Shown: positions 16,106 to 20,803 of the stretch, piece after piece
Position numbering within the stretch: position 1 is the first letter of the stretch
Layout of the letters: every line of letters starts with the position of its first letter
Source: an uncultured Chloroflexota bacterium
GTDB lineage: Bacteria; Chloroflexota; Dehalococcoidia; UBA3495
Direction of reading: 5' to 3'
DNA length: 20,803 bases
Assembly (NCBI GenBank): GCA_913052545.1
Contig: CAJXEF010000016.1
Coordinates: 1 to 20,803 of the forward strand
Notes under the pieces: generated by a model
Database searches by the model: none
Told to the model about the DNA's origin: nothing
What the model saw: the letters and a program-made list of their open reading frames with translations, nothing else
Made by a program: the position numbers and the translations under genes

Positions 16106-16516
16106 ATGATAATTGGTTGCCCAATTAATCACATAGACCACGTAGCCATTGCCGTCAAAGACATCTATACCACGCTCAAAGTGTTTAACGAGGTATTTGG
16201 GCTTCTAGGACCCGAAGTATCGCATCTGCCAGAACATGGCGTTAAAGCGGTATTGATCCAATTGGGTCAAACGAGAATAGAAATCTTGGAACCACTAGAT
16301 CCTGCCAACTCAGTAGGGCGGTTCATAGAAACTAAGGGAGAGGGACTACATCACATTGCTCTTAACGTCACTAATTTGCAGGATAAGCTCGATTATCTAA
16401 ACGATAATGGATTTGATCTCATAGATACAATCCCAAGGGAGGGTCTATCGGGTAACGTGGCATTTATTCACCCGCGTTCCCTTTTTGGAGTATTAACTGA
16501 ATTGGTAGAAAATTAA
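16106..16516 (+). CDS. mce: methylmalonyl-CoA epimerase
   Basis: Interconverts (2R)- and (2S)-methylmalonyl-CoA, supplying the mutase. The 136 residues form two vicinal-oxygen-chelate (glyoxalase-like) modules. Metal-ligand positions are visible: His12 in IDHVAIAV, Glu59 in RIEILEPL (Gln65 in the Propionibacterium enzyme; an acidic residue is common in other members), the His82/83 pair in GLHHIAL, and Glu132 in TELVEN. The second module ends with FIHPRSLFGVLTEL, diagnostic for the family. ATG follows AAGAGG by five bases, and only 32 bases separate it from the acyl-CoA dehydrogenase. It therefore belongs to the same operon as the mutase. Confidence 0.95.
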   Translation: MIIGCPINHIDHVAIAVKDIYTTLKVFNEVFGLLGPEVSHLPEHGVKAVLIQLGQTRIEILEPLDPANSVGRFIETKGEGLHHIALNVTNLQDKLDYLNDNGFDLIDTIPREGLSGNVAFIHPRSLFGVLTELVEN

Positions 16517-16536
16517 CAAAAAGGTGGTGGCGAGAA

Positions 16537-17535
16537 TTGCCATCCTTTGTAATACACGGTGATAAATTACTAGTAGACAATGCAGTGAAAGACTGTTTAG
16601 CAGAATATGATGCTACAGAACTTCTAGAATCCAACATACATTACCTCTCTGCCTCCCGGTTAGATTTTAATGAACTACTTCACATATGTAATTCAATCCC
16701 GTTCATGGACAAATATCGAGCAGTGATTATAGATGGGTTATGTACGCTAATGGAAACTAATTCCAATTCCCGAGAGCCGAAAAACAGAAACAGTAAAACT
16801 AATGCTCCATGGCTGAGTTTAACTGAGCATCTCTTGCAAATGCCCGATTCCACTCTAGTATTTTTTAAAGACGGTGTGTTGAATAGAAATAACTCTCTAC
16901 TTGGGACATTAATGAAGGTATCTCGAACCACACATCTACCTCCACCGAACGGAATTGACTTATCGCGCTGGATCAAAACATCAGCTGCAGACAAAGGCGC
17001 TGGTATAAGCCCCGGCGCTATCAAATCACTAAGTATCCTGTTAGGCAACGATCTTAGATCTATAGACCATGAACTGGAGAAATTGTCTCTTTATACTAAT
17101 GGCGCACCTATACAGGAAGCAGATGTACAAGAAATGGTTCCCCAAGCCCAAGAGGCTAATATATTTCAGGCAGTGGATGCCATAATAGCTGGAAGAGCCC
17201 AAGCCTCGTTGAATTTTATCAATAATCTCAAGGCGCACGGTAGGGACTCAACTTATATTATTCCGCGGCTTACAGGACAACTCAGGCGACTCACTTTGGT
17301 ACATAGCCTTCTTAGAAGCGGCACTAGCCAAGCTGAAATAGGCCGCATATTAGACATTTCTTCTCAGTACGCAATTCAAAAAACCGTTGAACAAGCAAGC
17401 AAATACTCGTCAGATGATATCAAATGGAAATATGAGCAATTACTTCAATGCGATTTAAACATAAAGCTTGGTAAATTAAGTGCCGATCAAGCATTGGAAA
17501 CATTGGTATTTAATTTATCTAAACTATATTCATGA
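16537..17535 (+). CDS. holA: DNA polymerase III delta subunit
   Basis: Delta is the clamp-loader subunit that opens the beta sliding clamp. At 332 residues it is normal length. The N-terminal domain starts FVIHGDKLLVDNAV, followed by SIPFMDKYRAVIIDGL (53-68). The middle has RWIKTSAADKGAGISPGAI and LLGNDLRSIDHELEKLSLY, and the collar domain contains ANIFQAVDAIIAGRAQ and LTGQLRRLTLVHSLL. All are typical of the DnaE-type delta family. The start is TTG with AAGGTGG nine bases upstream. It follows the epimerase by 20 bases and is probably cotranscribed with the methylmalonyl-CoA genes, although the functions are unrelated. Confidence 0.92.
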   Translation: MPSFVIHGDKLLVDNAVKDCLAEYDATELLESNIHYLSASRLDFNELLHICNSIPFMDKYRAVIIDGLCTLMETNSNSREPKNRNSKTNAPWLSLTEHLLQMPDSTLVFFKDGVLNRNNSLLGTLMKVSRTTHLPPPNGIDLSRWIKTSAADKGAGISPGAIKSLSILLGNDLRSIDHELEKLSLYTNGAPIQEADVQEMVPQAQEANIFQAVDAIIAGRAQASLNFINNLKAHGRDSTYIIPRLTGQLRRLTLVHSLLRSGTSQAEIGRILDISSQYAIQKTVEQASKYSSDDIKWKYEQLLQCDLNIKLGKLSADQALETLVFNLSKLYS

Positions 17536-17554
17536 ATGTGAAATGCAGATGTTA

Positions 17555-17587
17555 ATTGATTATCCAATAGGGAATTCAATACTTTTT
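17555..17587 (+). terminator. possible terminator after holA
   Basis: An imperfect stem pairs ATTGA (17555-17559) with TCAAT (17576-17580), with an inner CC/GG pair. It is followed two bases later by TTTTT (17583-17587). It lies between convergent genes and would act on the + strand only. The weak stem lowers confidence. Confidence 0.4.
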
Positions 17588-17592
17588 GGTGT

Positions 17593-18573
17593 TTAACTCA
17601 ATCCAGATATTTGGTTATAACAAGCCACATGATGACCCGGGCCAACTGATTCCAAGGCTGGTTTACGCTCATATCTACACTGAGTTATCGCTTTAGAACA
17701 TCTGGGGAGAAACGGACATAAGTCCGTCAAATTAATCAAATCTGGGGGTGTGCCCGGTAACGGCCTCAATACCTTTCGGACATTATCCAATCTGGGCAAT
17801 GCTTGAAGAAGTGACCAAGTATATGGATGGCGAGGTTCACGGAACAACGAGAATACATCGGACGACTCTGCAACACTTCCAGCGTACAGTACTCCGACTC
17901 GATCTGCCATATGAGCTACAATCCCTAGGTCATGAGTGATGAAGAGTATGGAGGAATGAAAATGCTTACATAAGTCCTTTAATCTCTCCAAAATCTCTGC
18001 CTGCAGAGTGACGTCAAGACCTGATGTAGCTTCATCAGCTATAAGCAACCGCGGCTGCAGGACTAATGCACTGGCCAACATCACCCTTTGGCACATGCCT
18101 CCACTCAAATTAAAGGGGTATTGTTTCATTATATGATTCGGATCAGATAACCCGACATCCCTAAGAACTTCCTGACACAGATTGGTTACAGCCTTAGGAG
18201 ATAGATTTAGATGTGCTTGCACCACTTCTTCAACTTGGGTGCCAATAGTCTGGATCGGATTTAGAGCTGATTGTGCATCTTGAAAAACAATAGATATTTC
18301 TTTGCCCCTTATATTCTGTAATTGAACGTCTGTGGAACCCAAGATATCCATTTCATCAAATGTAATATTCCCGGCTATAACCGTTGCATTGTCAGGCAAA
18401 AGCCCTAATATAGCTAACGCCAAAGTACTTTTACCCGAGCCACTTTCTCCAACCAAACAGAATATTTCTTCTTCACTCAGATCAAATGAAACACCATTAA
18501 GCGCCTTAACATCCCCCGCGGTGGTCTCGTACTGGACATAGAGATTTGTTATATTTAATATTGGATCTGTCAT
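17593..18573 (-). CDS. peptide-type ABC transporter ATP-binding protein (DppD/OppD family)
   Basis: A cytoplasmic ATPase that powers uptake of di- or oligopeptides (or nickel, in some relatives). The 326 residues carry Walker A G42ESGSGKST50, the Q-loop VFQDAQSALNP, the signature L156SGGMCQR163, Walker B LLIADE (176-181), and the switch His214 in FITHDLG. The C-terminal oligopeptide-transporter extension includes HPYTWSLLQALPRL and PLPGTPPDLINL. Four cysteines (286, 292, 299, 318) match the cluster reported to bind an iron-sulfur centre in DppD-type subunits. Neither permease, substrate-binding protein nor the partner ATPase is in the window. It lies 28 bases after the PHP gene on the same strand. 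The ATG has no clear Shine-Dalgarno. Confidence 0.92.
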   Translation of the reverse strand: MTDPILNITNLYVQYETTAGDVKALNGVSFDLSEEEIFCLVGESGSGKSTLALAILGLLPDNATVIAGNITFDEMDILGSTDVQLQNIRGKEISIVFQDAQSALNPIQTIGTQVEEVVQAHLNLSPKAVTNLCQEVLRDVGLSDPNHIMKQYPFNLSGGMCQRVMLASALVLQPRLLIADEATSGLDVTLQAEILERLKDLCKHFHSSILFITHDLGIVAHMADRVGVLYAGSVAESSDVFSLFREPRHPYTWSLLQALPRLDNVRKVLRPLPGTPPDLINLTDLCPFLPRCSKAITQCRYERKPALESVGPGHHVACYNQISGLS

Positions 18574-18601
18574 GATTCACAACACTTCTATTAGGATGAG
18601 A

Positions 18602-19243
18602 TCAGTCCATTAAAACCGCTTCGAATCTCCCCAATTTAATCTCGGCTATTAAGTCACTTAAGCAATTTATTTTCGTATAAAATTTAGTGGCAGCTACTCC
18701 AATTTGTTCCATTTTGTGAGCATCACTCCCAGCGGATATTTTTAATCCTAATCTATCTGCTAAATCTCTCGAAAAACAATTTTCTAAAGCTCTTCCTCTT
18801 CCATTTAAACCTTCTATGGCGTCACAAATATTGAAAAATCCATCCTCCGCAGCCTTGACTATCATCTGCTCTCTTTGATAGCCGTCATTATTCTCCGAAT
18901 CAACAATAAACCTTCTACGATACGGATGCGCACCAATGATAACCCCACCTACCTGGTCAACAAAAGACCGCAAAACATCGGGTTTATGCATGCCGAACGT
19001 ATATTGCTTCAATCCAAATACTAAAACATGACCAGAATCTGTATTTAATTCCGACCCACCTATCACCAGAAAATCGTGTTTTTTTGTCAGTGAAGCCAGC
19101 TCTTCATCAGACCAGAAAGTGTCATGTTCAGTCAGACAAATCCCGTCTAGACCTTTCGTTTTGGAACCATGGATCAATTCATCTACGCTAATAAAGCTGT
19201 CATCAGAATGAGGATAACTATGTGTATGCAAATCTATTAGCAA
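18602..19243 (-). CDS. PHP-domain metal-dependent phosphoesterase
   Basis: A 213-residue PHP-fold protein, expected to hydrolyse a phosphoester with a metal cluster. The metal-binding motifs are complete: D4LHTHS with His6 and His8 at the N-terminus, LTEHD, a central conserved Glu in GGSELNT, GAHPYRRR, and the C-terminal AGSDAH. Stand-alone PHP proteins include histidinol phosphatase, nucleoside 3',5'-bisphosphate phosphatase and polysaccharide-linked phosphatases; the sequence does not decide which. The start is TTG, with GGAAGG nine bases upstream; it places the protein exactly at the first metal motif, as usual. It precedes the ABC ATPase by 28 bases. Confidence 0.88.
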   Translation of the reverse strand: MLIDLHTHSYPHSDDSFISVDELIHGSKTKGLDGICLTEHDTFWSDEELASLTKKHDFLVIGGSELNTDSGHVLVFGLKQYTFGMHKPDVLRSFVDQVGGVIIGAHPYRRRFIVDSENNDGYQREQMIVKAAEDGFFNICDAIEGLNGRGRALENCFSRDLADRLGLKISAGSDAHKMEQIGVAATKFYTKINCLSDLIAEIKLGRFEAVLMD

Positions 19244-19288
19244 CTGTCTTAACCTTCCCGAACCTATACCTATCAGTTAAAAACTTAA

Positions 19289-19317
19289 TTTATTGGGTAA
19301 CCGATAATCACTATCAA
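19289..19317 (-). promoter_or_regulatory. possible promoter for the PHP-ABC pair
   Basis: On the - strand TTGATA (19317-19312) and AATAAA (19294-19289) are spaced by 17 bases, about 45 bases before the PHP start. The -35 is five of six and the -10 four of six. The 100-base gap after ftsK otherwise shows nothing recognisable. Confidence 0.3.
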
Positions 19318-19343
19318 GGGCACACCAGAATCGCAAGAAGTAA

Positions 19344-20803
19344 CTAATTAGGAATTATCAATCCCTCCTCCTCTAATATTTCAACCACCTGCTCCGCTTT
19401 AGTTGAACCAATGCGTAATCTACGTTCAAAAAAAGACGCAGATAGATGCGGATTTCGAATAGCTAGCCCTCTCGCTTTGTCTAGAATATCGGTATCCACC
19501 AGATTTCCGTCATCATCTGCTTCATCGGGTAGCTCGAGGGATATAGCCGGTAATGGTGGCCCTTTTTGTTCAATCCAAAATTCAACTACCCGATCTATTT
19601 CTTCATCAAATACCAAAGCTCCCTGTACTCGCCTAGCCTTAGCAGAGTCATTGGTCAAAAGTAGCATATCCCCTTTACCTAATAATTTCTCAGCTCCAAC
19701 GGTATCTAGAATCACCCTAGAATCAACCTGAGAAGCAACAGCAAAAGCGACTCTAGCGGGTACATTCGCCTTTAATAAGCCAGTAACAACATTCACTGAA
19801 GGCCTTTGAGTAGCCAATATTAAATGAATGCCAGTTGCACGACCCAATTGAGCTAGCCTAACTAGATTTTGTTCTATTTCAAATCCACCTACCATCATTA
19901 AGTCGGCCAATTCATCTACAATCAAAACTAAATATGGCATAGGATTTTTCGACTTCGCATTGTATGCTGCAATGTTACGAGCACCAACCTCCTCCATGAG
20001 CTTATATCTACTTAACATCTCTGACATTAATGCTCGTAACATCGGGTTAACTTCATCTACGTCCACTATCACAGGCGCTATTAGATGGGGAATACCGTTA
20101 AACGGAGTAAGTTCAACTCTTTTAGGGTCTACCATAACCATTCTGAGTTGATCAGGAGGTTTAGTAAAAAGCAAAGAGGCCACTATGGAATTCAAACATA
20201 CACTCTTCCCACTACCCGTCGCACCAGCTATTAATAGATGCGGAAGAGATGCCAAATCCGTCACAACTGGGTTGCCACCAGTATCCTCACCAAGGGCAAT
20301 TGGCAACCCTCTCTTTGAAATAATCTTACGAAAATCAGTGACATCCATTAATCCACGTAATGAAACTTGGACCGGAGTCGGCGAAGGAACTTCTAGTCCG
20401 ACCAAGGCTTCGCCAGGAACTGGAGCCTCGATCCTAAGGTTGGGTGTTTTGAGGGCTAGAGCCAAGTCTTTTTCTCGATTCAATATACTTTGAACTTTAA
20501 CTCTGTTCCCATCTCCAAATTCTGGTTTTCCGTTATCACCTTTTCTTCCTACCCAACCTGGGACCAAACCAAAACGAATGATTCGTGGGCCAGCTCTTAC
20601 ATCTTTTACTTGAACCATAACCCCGTGATCAGATAGAGTGGTTTCAATGAGGTCAGACATGTTATTTAAAGGCGACTGTGGTATGTTCCTTGGCGGTGAA
20701 GCTGCGAGCAATTCCAAGGATGGTAATCTCCATTTAGACTTGATAGCCTTGTTACTTTTTAGTTTTTCAGCCGATTGCTGAACTTCGAGAGACTTCTTAG
20801 ATA
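19344..20803 (-). CDS. ftsK: FtsK/SpoIIIE DNA translocase, C-terminal part (5' end cut by window edge)
   Basis: FtsK pumps chromosomal DNA through the division septum and aids dimer resolution. The frame is open to the right edge, including the canonical WRLPSLELL segment, so any TTG inside is not the start and the N-terminal membrane region lies outside. Visible parts in order are the alpha domain (GPRIIRFGLVPG, VPGEALVGLEVP), the RecA-like motor with Walker A AGATGSGKS and Walker B LVLIVDELADLM, the ATQRPSVNVVTGLLKANVP segment, and a winged-helix gamma domain (RIGSTKAEQVVEILEEEGLI) that reads the KOPS/SRS orientation sequence. The protein stops at IIPN, a few residues earlier than most homologues, which add a short basic tail. 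The next gene on this strand, PHP, is 100 bases downstream. Confidence 0.95.
   Translation of the reverse strand, partial: SKKSLEVQQSAEKLKSNKAIKSKWRLPSLELLAASPPRNIPQSPLNNMSDLIETTLSDHGVMVQVKDVRAGPRIIRFGLVPGWVGRKGDNGKPEFGDGNRVKVQSILNREKDLALALKTPNLRIEAPVPGEALVGLEVPSPTPVQVSLRGLMDVTDFRKIISKRGLPIALGEDTGGNPVVTDLASLPHLLIAGATGSGKSVCLNSIVASLLFTKPPDQLRMVMVDPKRVELTPFNGIPHLIAPVIVDVDEVNPMLRALMSEMLSRYKLMEEVGARNIAAYNAKSKNPMPYLVLIVDELADLMMVGGFEIEQNLVRLAQLGRATGIHLILATQRPSVNVVTGLLKANVPARVAFAVASQVDSRVILDTVGAEKLLGKGDMLLLTNDSAKARRVQGALVFDEEIDRVVEFWIEQKGPPLPAISLELPDEADDDGNLVDTDILDKARGLAIRNPHLSASFFERRLRIGSTKAEQVVEILEEEGLIIPN

Noticed and set aside
1..20803. CRISPR array, IS element, prophage or defence island
   Set aside because: There are no spaced direct repeats, transposase, integrase or nuclease/helicase clusters; the genes are housekeeping or metabolic.

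Overview
The window is a gene-dense bacterial chromosome segment. It is AT-leaning by eye and uses several TTG and GTG start codons. No rRNA, tRNA, IS element, prophage or CRISPR array is visible. The protein set (a methylmalonyl-CoA mutase large chain without a cobalamin domain, a tandem SagB-type nitroreductase, a TPR protein with a conserved beta-rich tail, and an FtsK with a short C-terminus) most resembles a streamlined marine Chloroflexota of the Dehalococcoidia/SAR202 type. That assignment is from remembered family resemblance only and is moderate at best.

Left block, + strand (1-4572): the 3' part of polA, then a CitE/HpcH-type acyl-CoA lyase, folB (dihydroneopterin aldolase) and a 530-residue protein made of two nitroreductase domains.

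Central block, - strand (4614-12897), read from its promoter end: yvcK/glmR, glmS, a previously uncalled 57-codon ORF, uppP, thrB, lysC, a family 2 glycosyltransferase, and a TPR protein. A good sigma70-type promoter lies in front of yvcK. YvcK/GlmR is known in Bacillus to stimulate GlmS, so yvcK directly before glmS is functionally meaningful. GlmS makes glucosamine-6-phosphate, and UppP recycles the C55 lipid carrier used in envelope polysaccharide synthesis. ThrB and LysC belong to the aspartate amino-acid pathway.

Right block, + strand (13169-17535): methylmalonyl-CoA mutase large subunit, an acyl-CoA dehydrogenase, methylmalonyl-CoA epimerase and holA (DNA polymerase III delta), closely spaced. 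The first three fit propionyl-CoA/methylmalonyl-CoA metabolism linked to branched-chain or fatty acyl-CoA oxidation. A last - strand block (17593-20803) holds a peptide-type ABC ATPase, a PHP-domain phosphoesterase and the C-terminal part of FtsK, which runs off the right edge.

Most of the window is housekeeping, and I found no clear new defence or mobile system. The points most worth a second look are: the two complementary, half-degenerate FMN sites in the SagB-like protein; the small ORF coupled to uppP; the hairpin plus U-tract between yvcK and glmS; a possible internal translation start in lysC matching the known alpha/beta arrangement of Bacillus aspartokinase II; and a structured leader before thrB.
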